DNA of 64,000 bases from contig NZ_FOJF01000001.1 in NCBI RefSeq assembly GCF_900110995.1, positions 1,567,199 to 1,631,198 on the forward strand, written 5' to 3'. Positions within the stretch are counted from its first letter, which is position 1; the number at the start of each line of letters is the position of its first letter. Below the pieces are notes generated by a model. The model was not told where the DNA came from. It searched no databases and saw nothing but the letters and a program-made list of their open reading frames with translations. Position numbers and translations under genes: made by a program. Below are positions 10,001-17,568 of the stretch, in pieces. Source of the stretch: Chitinophaga sp. YR573. Lineage in GTDB: Bacteria; Bacteroidota; Bacteroidia; Chitinophagales; Chitinophagaceae.

Positions 10001-10608
10001 AATGCTTCATCTATCTTTCCATTAAATACCTGTGCAGGCATATCCTGGATGTAGTTATAGATTTCCCCGGGCATGAACTCCGGCGCCAATACATAATCTA
10101 TATTTTCTGAATTGATGGCGCTTCTGGGCATGCCATCAAACTTGGCCGATTCGGGGTCCTGTACCATTACCATCCCACCGGCTTTCTTAATAGCCCCTGC
10201 ACCACGGGTACCATCCGTACCTGTACCGGACAGGATAATACAGATAGCATAACGGCCTTTATCTTTAGCCAAAGAAAATAAGAAGGTATCTATGGCAGTA
10301 TTAGGCGCTTTCTCTACAGGCTTTTGCTGCAACTGCAGGCGGCCCTGATCTACAATGATTTCTTTATTATTGGGAATTACATATACGCAATCATTCTCTA
10401 TCAGCATGTCTTTCTCCACTTCCCTTACCTTCATATTCGTATGCTTGGATACAAGCTCCACCAACAGGCTTTTATAATCAGGGGATAGGTGCTGTATGAT
10501 CACGAAAGAGAGATTGCCGTATTCCGGCATATTATCAAAAAATTCATGAATCGCTTCCAATCCCCCGGCCGAGGCCCCAATAGCTACTATGTAATTCACT
10601 TTCTTCAT
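7051..10608 (-). CDS. CheB-CheR-PAS-histidine kinase fusion
   Basis: The 1,185-residue soluble signalling protein has these domains in order: a CheB methylesterase domain (about 1-190; Ser13 in GASAGG, His41, Asp133 in GTGTDGT); a CheR methyltransferase domain (about 205-470; KIWVTACSTGEEVYSIA); a long coiled coil with repeated EELQSSN heptads (about 640-690); two PAS domains (about 690-940); HisKA (SHDLKEPLRK); and HATPase (DNGIGFDEKYLDKIF, GTGIGLA). The catalytic triad of CheB looks complete. No chemoreceptor, CheA or CheW gene is near, so this is probably not classical chemotaxis; CheB/CheR may modify its own coiled coil. It is the last gene of a unit with the heme oxygenase and a receiver protein, 59 bp after the oxygenase. 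Confidence 0.92.
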   Translation of the reverse strand: MKKVNYIVAIGASAGGLEAIHEFFDNMPEYGNLSFVIIQHLSPDYKSLLVELVSKHTNMKVREVEKDMLIENDCVYVIPNNKEIIVDQGRLQLQQKPVEKAPNTAIDTFLFSLAKDKGRYAICIILSGTGTDGTRGAGAIKKAGGMVMVQDPESAKFDGMPRSAINSENIDYVLAPEFMPGEIYNYIQDMPAQVFNGKIDEALLPQVFQLVKENSGQDFNHYKSPTITRRIAKRMAQLNIKSLEDYLQLLQENQEENKLLAQDFLIGVTRFFRDKAAFEVLKDQVLGKLLESKEEGAILKIWVTACSTGEEVYSIAIMLDQALQKRNKWLDIKVFATDIDSNAIEFASKGCYPGSVMKEMEPEILKKYFIKEDNKYQIVPRLRKQIVFARHNILKDPPFIKNDLVTCRNMLIYFDNVLQRQVLTSLHFAMNAGGYLFLGPSESAAVIRGGLEEISPKWKIYRKNNSVKSAAPENLSSPLEYIRQAREMRANGLPEKRIATELLEEFREVMADDYGYAAVYIDKNYEIREAIGNYKKYLSLPEKKLNLNLLKMIPVDLSMVLNMALRQAWKTEQKVPVKGVKLNTKDGARVVNMLVKPGPQFTLIVFGEEPERIIASDHYVPHTIGVNDHILLLEAELGETRTNLQMAIEGLETSNEEMQSSNEELLSANEELQSSNEELQSLNEELHTLNTEHQLKIKELIELNDDIDNYFRSTDIGQIFVDARLRIRKFNPAAVNMINLIPTDIGRPINHISTNIQQDSLVDDINGVITNKHTVEKERMLSNGNMHLMKIMPYIRQDKQTDGVVITFVDITAIKELDMLLKGVFNASTSMIMAFKAVPGDFRLLTANKAAERLLGRDVMKQKQVSMLSLPQLTQDGLFDKYEQVVAKGRMLHTEFKTELDGRDAWFELTAVRTQDGIVITCNDLTEKKDTEDRLRKANQELESSNTELQQYAFVASHDLKEPLRKIHLFGNMLRERYQENMEEKAIDYLDRIIGSSSRMTNLINDLLKFSRLSQVNFFEPVNLEIIIKEILSDLEILIQEKNAIVTVSPLPVIEAVPGQLRQVFQNLLSNAFKFSRKDIQPMISISATRIQYKRFDSPADLTGPYLCITISDNGIGFDEKYLDKIFVLFQRLHTKDKFEGTGIGLAVTRKIVDKHNGLITAHSREKEGATFTIILPVKQEQVAG

Positions 10609-10667
10609 TAATGGTTTCTTAACCTAAACCATTTTCATACCAAAATATGAGTATCTGTACTCATTCC

Positions 10668-11234
10668 TTATTTAACATCTGATGCCCATGATTTGAATGT
10701 CAGGAAGGTATCAGCGGCAGACTGTATCAGTCTTGCTTTTTGAACATCTGTACCATTGTACCCGTCCAGATAATGTGCGAAACTGTCCCACATGACCTGT
10801 GTGTTAGTCCCGTAACTTTCAAAGAAAGTGAGTGCTTTGGAAACATCGGGAACATTATGTGTAAGGATCTGGCTGATCTCCTGTCCGCCCGGGGTAGATA
10901 CTTCCAACACATATAAAGCCCCCAGGGCCTGCCCGGCATCTGTTATTTCAGGAATATCCGTACATAAAGGAGGTGGCTCTACAGGAGATCCGTTTATAAC
11001 GCCCATATCCTGCAACAACAGGGGTGCCTTACGCCGCTGTTCAAAGCCTCCGGGGAAACTGGTATCCAGGTGTGCAGCAATATGCTGTTCTAACGGGTAG
11101 TAGTATCCGTAAAACAATTGTAGAAGACTAATATATGCAGCTGGGGTATTGGTTTGCTTTATTTTGGGAATAAGGATCTGCTCCAGTTCCTGGTGCAGGG
11201 TCTCCGTACGCTCCCTTAAATACTTGATCATCAT
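10668..11234 (-). CDS. Bacterial heme oxygenase (biliverdin-producing type)
   Basis: The 188-residue helical protein has the expected N-terminal LRERTETLHQELE, whose His14 is the probable proximal heme ligand, and the distal-helix region GALYVLEVSTPGG (105-117). Heme oxygenases open heme to biliverdin, CO and iron. In BphO-type relatives the distal segment usually reads YVLEGSTLGG; here Gly112 is Val and residue 115 is Pro, which could alter the distal pocket. The gene sits between a phytochrome-type receiver protein and a giant kinase. A regulatory element shared with heme-uptake genes lies upstream of the unit. Either iron recovery from heme or chromophore supply is possible; no bacteriophytochrome gene is in the window. 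Confidence 0.82.
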   Translation of the reverse strand: MMIKYLRERTETLHQELEQILIPKIKQTNTPAAYISLLQLFYGYYYPLEQHIAAHLDTSFPGGFEQRRKAPLLLQDMGVINGSPVEPPPLCTDIPEITDAGQALGALYVLEVSTPGGQEISQILTHNVPDVSKALTFFESYGTNTQVMWDSFAHYLDGYNGTDVQKARLIQSAADTFLTFKSWASDVK

Positions 11235-11305
11235 CTTAATTATAATTTTTCAGACTGATGATTAAAATTACGGCGAATAAATGTCCTGATCGTGTGGAAT
11301 AATCT

Positions 11306-11755
11306 CTACGGCAGTTGCACCACTGTGAACCAGTAGGCATGCAGCATGTGGGTGAATGCGACTAAATCTGAGAAATTAGCGGGTTTAATAGAATAACTGT
11401 TCACACCCAGTTCGTAACATTTGGAGATATCCTTTGCCTCAGTAGATGTAGTAAGGATAATAATGGGCAACCTTTTAAAATTAATATGCTCTTTGATTTC
11501 ACGTAATGCCTCACGGCCATCTTTGCGGGGCATATTAAGATCCAGCAGGATAATACTGGGAAAGGGGTATTTTTCTTCATCCGCATATTTGCCGTGCCTG
11601 TTCAGATAATGCATCAGCTCTTCTCCGTTCTCGACAAAATGCAATTCTGCTTCAGCACCGCTTTCTTCAAATGCAACCTTGATCAGCTCTCTGTCATCAG
11701 CATCATCATCAGCCACAAGTATACATTTCCGGGTAGGTTGCACCTTTCTGATCAT
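11306..11755 (-). CDS. Single-domain response regulator (Rcp1-like)
   Basis: The 149-residue protein is only a receiver domain: acidic cluster DDDADD (16-21), phospho-acceptor Asp72 in ILLDLNMPRKDG, the Thr region ILTTS, and Lys in YSIKPANF. The extended ELGVNSYSIKP segment and overall length match stand-alone regulators of phytochrome-like kinases. It opens a three-gene unit with the heme oxygenase (71 bp later) and the CheB-CheR kinase, whose kinase domain is its most likely phosphate donor. The upstream 31-bp element and a palindrome lie in its 245-bp leader region. Confidence 0.9.
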   Translation of the reverse strand: MIRKVQPTRKCILVADDDADDRELIKVAFEESGAEAELHFVENGEELMHYLNRHGKYADEEKYPFPSIILLDLNMPRKDGREALREIKEHINFKRLPIIILTTSTEAKDISKCYELGVNSYSIKPANFSDLVAFTHMLHAYWFTVVQLP

Positions 11756-11823
11756 CCAATTTCTAAATTTAACGGCTAAAATTACTTAAATAAAGTTGCA
11801 TAACGGTGGAATTGTGCCTTCGC

Positions 11824-11849
11824 AGTCCCGGGATTTATATCCCGGGACT
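11824..11849. repeat. 26-bp palindrome in the response-regulator upstream region
   Basis: AGTCCCGGGA and TCCCGGGACT are exact 10-bp reverse complements around TTTATA. It is GC-rich in an AT-rich gap 69 bases upstream of the regulator start. It could be an operator, an attenuator hairpin or a repeat remnant. Confidence 0.7.
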
Positions 11850-11969
11850 ACTTTGAAGGACTTGCACTTTTAAGAATTATATTGTTGAAGTCAAAAATCA
11901 GGGGTAACAAGCATTTGCTAAAGGAAGCTACGCAAAAGTACCCCCTGTGACTCCAAAAAGCAGATCGGA

Positions 11970-12000
11970 TCGGGAAAAATCATTGCGCAAACGGGAATTA
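11970..12000 (-). promoter_or_regulatory. Putative AraC-type operator, site A
   Basis: This 31-bp element starts TCGGGAAAAATCATTGCGCA and ends with a second GGGAA half-site 21 bp after the first. It abuts the stop codon of the S41 protease gene and lies 215 bp upstream of the receiver/heme oxygenase/CheB-CheR unit. It aligns without gaps with sites B, C and D. Confidence 0.55.
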
Positions 12001-13485
12001 TCAACGGAATTTCACCCTGTTCTCTATCGTTCCATTGAAAGACGACGGTCCCATGTGTACCAGTGGTGTTACGACGCTGCCAGTACGACCTCCCGGATTT
12101 CCACTGATATAAGACAGTGCGGAAGCCAGGCTGGTTTCTGCAGGATCTCCGAAATCATGTGTCACATCATCAGCAGCCACATAATCCGGTGTCATACCAT
12201 GAAAATAATCCCCTTCTCCACTGGCATTCTGCATAGAAAAACTAGACATATACACCGTGTATTCATCTATCTTAATCCCAAAGAAACCTACCGGTTTTCC
12301 ATAGGTCTGTTGCCCTACCAGTTTCACCGGTAAATAAGGTTTCAGGCTGTTGATGGTCAGTTCACTGGCTGAGGCCGTATTACCTGTTACAATAAATACC
12401 ACCTGTTTTACGGTCTGTAAACTACCCTGTTTGGCAAACTTATAAGTATTATTAGCTACAGAATAATCTACATCTGCGTAGGTCGCAATATGTCCATTGT
12501 ACATCTGCGTATTACCATTTGCATCCAGGTATATCTGCTGTTGCAGGATAGGCGCCTGTCCGTTCTGTAATAAGGTATTGAAATATTCTATGTACATCGT
12601 TTTCCCGTTCAGTGAAGATGGAGCCACCAGGTTCACCAGCTCTTCTGCTGCCGAGGTATATCCCCCTCCGTTGTACCGGAGGTCTATTACCAGTGCAGTT
12701 ACACCAGCAGTTGCAAACGACGCAAACACCTGTGTGAGGGCAGTATTAAAACTGGTAGGAGTAGAAAACCGGCTTACCGCTACATACCCTACTTTCTGTG
12801 TACCGGCGGTCAGTACTGCCTGTTTAAACACCGGATTAGTAGTATATGCATTTTGCGTCAGCGTGATAGTACTGGTACTACCACTGTTCTTCTTCACACT
12901 CAGCGTAACAGTTGATCCTTCAAGTGCTGCATTGACAAAAGAAGATGAACCGGAAGAAATAGTAGTGCCGTTTATACTCAGTATACGGTCACCTCTTACC
13001 AGCCCCGCCTGATCTGCCGGAGATGCCGGGTTTACATAGCGGACACGGATATCAGTATCCGCCGCTGCAGTAAGTGCAATACCAAAGTCATTACCTTTAT
13101 CAGCCAGGGAGACTGTCGCTTTTCTTCCTCCTGCAGTAGCATTCCCTTCTTCCATAAAGGAATATTTTGGAACACCCGGATAACCGGAATACTCATAAGG
13201 ACTACCCGTAGTAGGGTTAATTTTATATTGAGTGATCAGGAATAATTCCTTTTTATAGTTACTTAACACATCACCACCTGTTGCATACTGGCGGGGATTG
13301 AAAGTAGTATAATCCGGTAACGCATCATACCAGAGGTAAACTTCTTTAGCATACAGGTAAAGGGAATCAAGGGTCAGTTGTTCGCGGGTACCTTCAGCTG
13401 GAGATACAGGTGTAGCCGGCTTATTATCCTTTTTGCAGGATAAGGCAAGAAGCACAATCAGTATGAGGGAGGCATAAGTTTTCAC
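12001..13485 (-). CDS. S41-family peptidase lipoprotein with PDZ domain
   Basis: This 494-residue protein has a lipobox signal peptide (LLALSCKK), so it should be anchored in the outer membrane or periplasm. It has an N-terminal helical segment, a PDZ domain around 140-200 (VNPASPADQAGLVRGDRILSING), and the S41 protease fold with LVIDLRYNGGG and the nucleophile region NTASASELTINS. S41 enzymes are tail-specific serine proteases with a Ser/Lys dyad. The gene follows a run of HmuY-like lipoproteins on the same strand but is separated by a terminator, so it is probably expressed alone. Its substrate is unknown. A role in processing surface lipoproteins of the neighbouring heme cluster is only a suggestion. 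Confidence 0.9.
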   Translation of the reverse strand: MKTYASLILIVLLALSCKKDNKPATPVSPAEGTREQLTLDSLYLYAKEVYLWYDALPDYTTFNPRQYATGGDVLSNYKKELFLITQYKINPTTGSPYEYSGYPGVPKYSFMEEGNATAGGRKATVSLADKGNDFGIALTAAADTDIRVRYVNPASPADQAGLVRGDRILSINGTTISSGSSSFVNAALEGSTVTLSVKKNSGSTSTITLTQNAYTTNPVFKQAVLTAGTQKVGYVAVSRFSTPTSFNTALTQVFASFATAGVTALVIDLRYNGGGYTSAAEELVNLVAPSSLNGKTMYIEYFNTLLQNGQAPILQQQIYLDANGNTQMYNGHIATYADVDYSVANNTYKFAKQGSLQTVKQVVFIVTGNTASASELTINSLKPYLPVKLVGQQTYGKPVGFFGIKIDEYTVYMSSFSMQNASGEGDYFHGMTPDYVAADDVTHDFGDPAETSLASALSYISGNPGGRTGSVVTPLVHMGPSSFNGTIENRVKFR

Positions 13486-13526
13486 CGGAAATATTTTATA
13501 GACAAAATTAAGAATATATGAATATA

Positions 13527-13551
13527 CAAAAACCCCGGTAAATACCGGGGC
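13527..13551 (-). terminator. Terminator of the HmuY-like gene at 13602
   Basis: CCCCGGTA/TACCGGGG stem with a 2-base gap, followed by a T-run on the minus strand. It separates this gene from the S41 protease gene. Confidence 0.85.
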
Positions 13552-13601
13552 TTCTGATGTGGTTAACCGTATAATAATCTCAGGTAGCTGATAGCTATTA
13601 A

Positions 13602-14345
13602 CTAAATTTCTTTGTACCGGAAGTGTAAATATGGATAGTTGCTGGGAGTTTTGTAAGCATTCGGTGTACGGTTGCTGTACAGGTCCTGCAATTCTATGAT
13701 AAAGGTACGACCACCTGCTGTAGTTGCCCTTACCGTCAGAAACTTACCATGTTCAATTACCGGCAATGCTTCATGCCTTACAATGTTATAATTATACCAT
13801 CCTGCTACCACAGTATAGTTAACAGTATCAATACTGTTTAATCCAATCTTTTTAGTAGCGATGCTTGTCCAGGTAGGAGATACTAATCCTGTAGCGATAG
13901 AATCAAAAGAGGTACGGGCAAATGAAAGTGTATAAGCTGTATACACGCTCACATCTGCATTCGCTGTACCACTAAAAACCAGGTCTGCATTCACAGAATC
14001 AGTACCATCATTGGACCTCAGACTGTAGTAATACTTTGAATTCGCAATGTGCGGAGGATTGCCGGTATTATTAACAGTCCCCTGCAGGAAATTCTTAACA
14101 GTATAAATCTCGTTGGTTGAACTTCTGAACAACTTTCCAAAGGTATTGGCATAAGTAAAAGCTGCAGAATCTCCGGGATTGCTGATAACAACTGCTACTT
14201 CATTACCCGGACGCAAACCTGCATTATTCTCTTTCTGACAGGCAACAGCCAATACAGCCAGCACACCTGCTGCCATACCCAGAATTATACGGTTGGTTTT
14301 TGTACTTTTACCTGCAGTTGCAGGGGTGGCATTTAAATTTTTCAT
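13602..14345 (-). CDS. HmuY-like lipoprotein
   Basis: The 247-residue protein has an unusually long, Thr/Ala/Lys-rich N-terminus before the hydrophobic segment and lipobox VLAVACQK. The beta-rich mature part ends with the pattern NYPYLHFRYKEI, which resembles the last strand of HmuY-type heme-binding lipoproteins. It has less of the family pattern than its neighbours (no GPGKG segment). Terminators lie on both sides, so it forms its own transcript within the cluster. Heme binding is inferred from family and context only. Confidence 0.6.
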   Translation of the reverse strand: MKNLNATPATAGKSTKTNRIILGMAAGVLAVLAVACQKENNAGLRPGNEVAVVISNPGDSAAFTYANTFGKLFRSSTNEIYTVKNFLQGTVNNTGNPPHIANSKYYYSLRSNDGTDSVNADLVFSGTANADVSVYTAYTLSFARTSFDSIATGLVSPTWTSIATKKIGLNSIDTVNYTVVAGWYNYNIVRHEALPVIEHGKFLTVRATTAGGRTFIIELQDLYSNRTPNAYKTPSNYPYLHFRYKEI

Positions 14346-14400
14346 TTTTCTGTTTTTAAAATGTTAGGATTTTTAGGTGTCCTTCTGTAATCATTTACAG

Positions 14401-14429
14401 GACCGGACAATGCAACTGTCCGGTCTTTT
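14401..14429. terminator. Terminator closing the TonB receptor/HmuY operon
   Basis: The 9-bp stem GACCGGACA/TGTCCGGTC has a 7-base loop and is followed by TTTT on the plus strand. It lies 41 bases after the last minus-strand gene of the operon (stop at 14470). The T-run is better on the plus strand, so termination on the minus strand may be weaker. Confidence 0.65.
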
Positions 14430-14469
14430 ATAATAACATCAGGCTACCCGTTCATATTTAGGTTAACGT

Positions 14470-15387
14470 CTATTCTGTAACGGTGAAACTTTGCGGGATA
14501 TCTGTATAGCTGTCATATCCATCCGTACCCACATAGGAAATCTGCAATTTACTATACACGCCTAACGGATAAGTATCCGGTATACGAACAGTTACGCCAC
14601 TGGCAGTACGGCTTACTATTTCCAGATTATAATACGTGAACTCCGGTGCATAACGTGCCCTTATAAATGTAAGCTCAGGCAGAAACTTCCCGGGGAATGT
14701 ATGCGTATCCCCACGTTTCAATGTAAATGCAGCCGTTAAAATTAATTCCGGTACACCAGGGGCAACATACACGAAATACCGGCTGCTGGTAATACTGCGT
14801 ATCCCGCTGTTGATCTTTATTTTGTACCAGCCAGTATCTACTCCTTCTTCAGGAATACCCGCCTGTAACCAGTTGGCATAACCACCATATCCCAATCCGT
14901 TTATAGACAAACGTGTTGTTATACCTGTTTTAGATACCAGGTAGATACTGGTCTTTGCAGTATCTGTAATCACATTGTACAGATTACCTAAATCAAGTGT
15001 GCCACCAAGAGATGACAACACATCCGCATTCTCATTCAACAATATATCTGCCTGGTTAATGTTAAGATGTAATACATACTTTACTACACTCCCGCTCTCT
15101 GAGGTAACAGTATAGGTAACACTGTCTTTCAGCGCAATCTTCTGCCCGGATGCAGGTGATACCGTTGCATTTTCGGATACGCTGATAACAGGTGAAACAG
15201 AATCTGGTAACACTTCGGATGAAGGCCAGTAAAGAATAATTTTCCCGTTATTAATCGCCCCTTCCAAATGATCGTTTACTGTAAAAGATGTCATCTCATT
15301 ATAAGGGTAAGGAGCATTGACCTTCTCCTTTTTACAGGCGCTGATGAATAGGATGAACGCTACTATTATTGTATAATTGAATCGCAT
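14470..15387 (-). CDS. Surface-type lipoprotein, IPT/Ig-like, unknown ligand
   Basis: The 305-residue protein has a lipobox signal peptide ending FISACKKEK. Residues about 30-105 form a repeat-like beta domain with ISVSENATVSPASG and VTYTVTSESGSVVKYVLHLN, a pattern shared with the gene just upstream (VKVSDGASVTP-type and VQYKVTAKDGSVASYKL). The rest looks like two further Ig/IPT-like beta domains. It is the last gene of the TonB receptor/HmuY operon, 14 bp after its neighbour. It probably sits on the cell surface and helps bind or pass ligand to the receptor, but I cannot name a family with certainty. Confidence 0.75.
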   Translation of the reverse strand: MRFNYTIIVAFILFISACKKEKVNAPYPYNEMTSFTVNDHLEGAINNGKIILYWPSSEVLPDSVSPVISVSENATVSPASGQKIALKDSVTYTVTSESGSVVKYVLHLNINQADILLNENADVLSSLGGTLDLGNLYNVITDTAKTSIYLVSKTGITTRLSINGLGYGGYANWLQAGIPEEGVDTGWYKIKINSGIRSITSSRYFVYVAPGVPELILTAAFTLKRGDTHTFPGKFLPELTFIRARYAPEFTYYNLEIVSRTASGVTVRIPDTYPLGVYSKLQISYVGTDGYDSYTDIPQSFTVTE

Positions 15388-15401
15388 TTTTCTGGTTGAA
15401 T

Positions 15402-16118
15402 TTAGTTAACAGGGTATAATATCTGAATGGTCTTTTCTAACAGAAACGCTCTGCTGTAATTCACCACTTTTACCTTATAAGTACCTTCGGGAATTGTTGC
15501 AGCATAAGGCATATAAACAGAGAAAGAACCATCAACACCGTTGCTGGTATTAAAATCCGTAGTGCCTACCGGTTTATATTCTTTTCCGTCTGTTCCAATA
15601 AATACTACCTGCGGTTTTACTGTTAAACTACTATTGACAATAAAATTCTTTCCACTGATCGTATACGTCATTGGCCTGTCATATGGATAAGTATCAGACA
15701 CGCTGCTGGTCGTCCAGCTGTCTTCTGTTATTTCATTAACAGACAATGCAGGCTGCTGCGTTTCCACTATCAGCTTATAAGATGCCACACTACCATCTTT
15801 AGCCGTCACTTTGTATTGCACGTTCTCTGCAAAGAATAAGCTATCCAATCCTGTAATCAGTGAATTACTACCAGGAGTAACACTCGCGCCATCAGACACT
15901 TTAATTTCTGCCTGTAATGAAGTGAGATAATAGTAATAAGGTACATATGCAGTAATGGTTTTATCAGCATCATTAATCACTCCATAGATAGGATCTCCCG
16001 ATACATTCGTTACCTTATATTCCAATACACGATTGGTAGCAAGAGCAGGTGGATTGATGGTTTCTGTTTTTGTACAGGCAACTGCCATTAGCAGTAACAC
16101 TACTAATTTGATCTTCAT
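15402..16118 (-). CDS. Surface-type lipoprotein, paralogous domain to its neighbour
   Basis: The 238-residue protein has a short signal peptide and lipobox (LLMAVACTK). Residues about 30-120 form the domain with the pattern SDGASVTPGS and VQYKVTAKDGSVASYKLIVE, also found in the next gene downstream. A second beta domain follows (TYTISGKNFIVNSSLTVKPQVVFIG) that looks IPT/TIG-like. Its start overlaps the preceding HmuY gene by 4 bp, which points to coupled translation. The role is unknown; the position in a heme-receptor operon suggests a surface accessory protein. Confidence 0.75.
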   Translation of the reverse strand: MKIKLVVLLLMAVACTKTETINPPALATNRVLEYKVTNVSGDPIYGVINDADKTITAYVPYYYYLTSLQAEIKVSDGASVTPGSNSLITGLDSLFFAENVQYKVTAKDGSVASYKLIVETQQPALSVNEITEDSWTTSSVSDTYPYDRPMTYTISGKNFIVNSSLTVKPQVVFIGTDGKEYKPVGTTDFNTSNGVDGSFSVYMPYAATIPEGTYKVKVVNYSRAFLLEKTIQILYPVN

Positions 16119-16888
16119 TTTATATCCAGATTTTTGGTGCCGTCTTTTTGTATGGCATATTTAAATGTAATAAAGCCCGGTTTATAAGAACGGGTAGGGA
16201 TTACAGGAGCATCTTTATAAATACTATAGATGATCACCTTTGCATAATTCCCTTTCGCTGTTCTTACTACCAGTGTACGTGGCATATTGTAACACACATG
16301 TGTAACAGAATCATAAGGCTGATCAGGGAACTGCTGACCATAAAAATCATAGAAAGCCCAGCCATCTCCACTACCACTGAAGTGATCCAGTCCAATTGAT
16401 TCATTCGTTTTAAACAGCTCTTCATTCACTGTTTTCACCAGGGAAAAGGCGGAATCAAATAACTTACGTGATGGGATCATGGTAAAGGGTTTTCCTTCTC
16501 CATTGTAATAAGTAGCATCTATACCACTGTTCATCTCCATATAAATCCCTCCTTTACCGGGGCCTCCATATCCAGGTGAATACTGCGCCTTCCCGTTATT
16601 CGCATAAATACTGCTGTTATAAGTGCCGGTAAAGGCAAGGTCCCAGTTGGATGTCTGTGCCTGCGACGCAGGAATCACTTTCTGATCTTCCAGGCTGTAA
16701 TAAAATGCTTTGGCTGCATTAGAAGAATTAGCGGCCGTATCTGCGGCAACGTTATATAGCATAAATACACCTGTATTAATCGTAGTGGTATCTACAGGTG
16801 TTACCTTTTCCGGTTCCGCATCGGAACTTTTTGAGCATGCGGCGGCCAGCATGGCCAGGGCCACGCATAAAATGCTGATCTTTTTCAT
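16115..16888 (-). CDS. HmuY-family lipoprotein
   Basis: The 257-residue protein has a lipobox (LAAACSKS) and a HmuY-type core: AKAFYYSLEDQKVI, SNWDLAFTGTYNSSIYANNG, GYGGPGKGGIYM, TLVVRTAKGNYAKVIIYSIY and the closing FITFKYAIQKDGTKNL. HmuY proteins are outer-membrane heme-binding lipoproteins that feed a TonB receptor. It lies 9 bp after a second HmuY gene and overlaps the next lipoprotein gene. The two HmuY genes share SNWDLAF, GGPGKG and the QEDGSRNL/QKDGTKNL end, so they are paralogues by tandem duplication with later divergence. Confidence 0.85.
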   Translation of the reverse strand: MKKISILCVALAMLAAACSKSSDAEPEKVTPVDTTTINTGVFMLYNVAADTAANSSNAAKAFYYSLEDQKVIPASQAQTSNWDLAFTGTYNSSIYANNGKAQYSPGYGGPGKGGIYMEMNSGIDATYYNGEGKPFTMIPSRKLFDSAFSLVKTVNEELFKTNESIGLDHFSGSGDGWAFYDFYGQQFPDQPYDSVTHVCYNMPRTLVVRTAKGNYAKVIIYSIYKDAPVIPTRSYKPGFITFKYAIQKDGTKNLDIK

Positions 16889-16897
16889 ATAATCTAC

Positions 16898-17566
16898 TTA
16901 AGGTGTCTTCAGATTTCTACTACCATCTTCCTGTACAAAATACCTGAATGTGAAATAAGGCGCCGGCCAGTAAAGATCAGTTACAGCAGGAGGGTTTCCC
17001 TGATATACATTGATCAGCTCAAGCTTGGCATATTTACCTTCTGCTGTACGTAAAACAAAAGTCCGGTTCCTGATAGGTATAGCCAGATGGGTACTAAGCG
17101 AATAAAAATACCAGCCTGTATTATAAGCCTGAGGATAACCATCCCATCCTACAAAGTTCAGGTTACTCTCTGTATCAGGAGCCACCGTTACAGCCGAATA
17201 AGGAGAATCTATAGCGATGATCGTTCCTTTACCAGGACCTCCAAAACCAGGGCCGGCCACACTGCCGTTATTCACGTATACCAGCGCATTGTAGACTTCC
17301 GTAAAAGCAAGGTCCCAACTATTACTTTTCCTGTTGGCAGCAGAGCTGTCCCATGATTGCAACTTAGTGCCCAGCTTAAAATAAAACGTTTTAAAAGGAC
17401 GTCTCTCCTTCCCTTCCACGCCATCTGCTACAGATGCTTCCGTATCTCCTGCCAGGTCTTTGATCACCGTGCTAATGCCATCTTCGTAATTTGTTTTGGC
17501 TATATTGTTATCTTCCTTTTTACAGGAAGACAACAACAGTATAAGGGCCATCATTCGGATATACAT
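16898..17566 (-). CDS. HmuY-family lipoprotein
   Basis: The 222-residue lipoprotein (lipobox LLLSSCKK) has the HmuY pattern RPFKTFYFKLGTKL, SNSWDLAFTEVYNALVYVNNG, GFGGPGKGTIIA, RTFVLRTAEGKYAKLELINVY and YFTFRYFVQEDGSRNL. It starts 2 bp after the TonB receptor stop, the standard HmuR-HmuY arrangement with the order reversed. It should bind heme or a related porphyrin on the cell surface. The axial ligand residues cannot be assigned by eye. Confidence 0.87.
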   Translation of the reverse strand: MYIRMMALILLLSSCKKEDNNIAKTNYEDGISTVIKDLAGDTEASVADGVEGKERRPFKTFYFKLGTKLQSWDSSAANRKSNSWDLAFTEVYNALVYVNNGSVAGPGFGGPGKGTIIAIDSPYSAVTVAPDTESNLNFVGWDGYPQAYNTGWYFYSLSTHLAIPIRNRTFVLRTAEGKYAKLELINVYQGNPPAVTDLYWPAPYFTFRYFVQEDGSRNLKTP

Positions 17567-17568
17567 AG

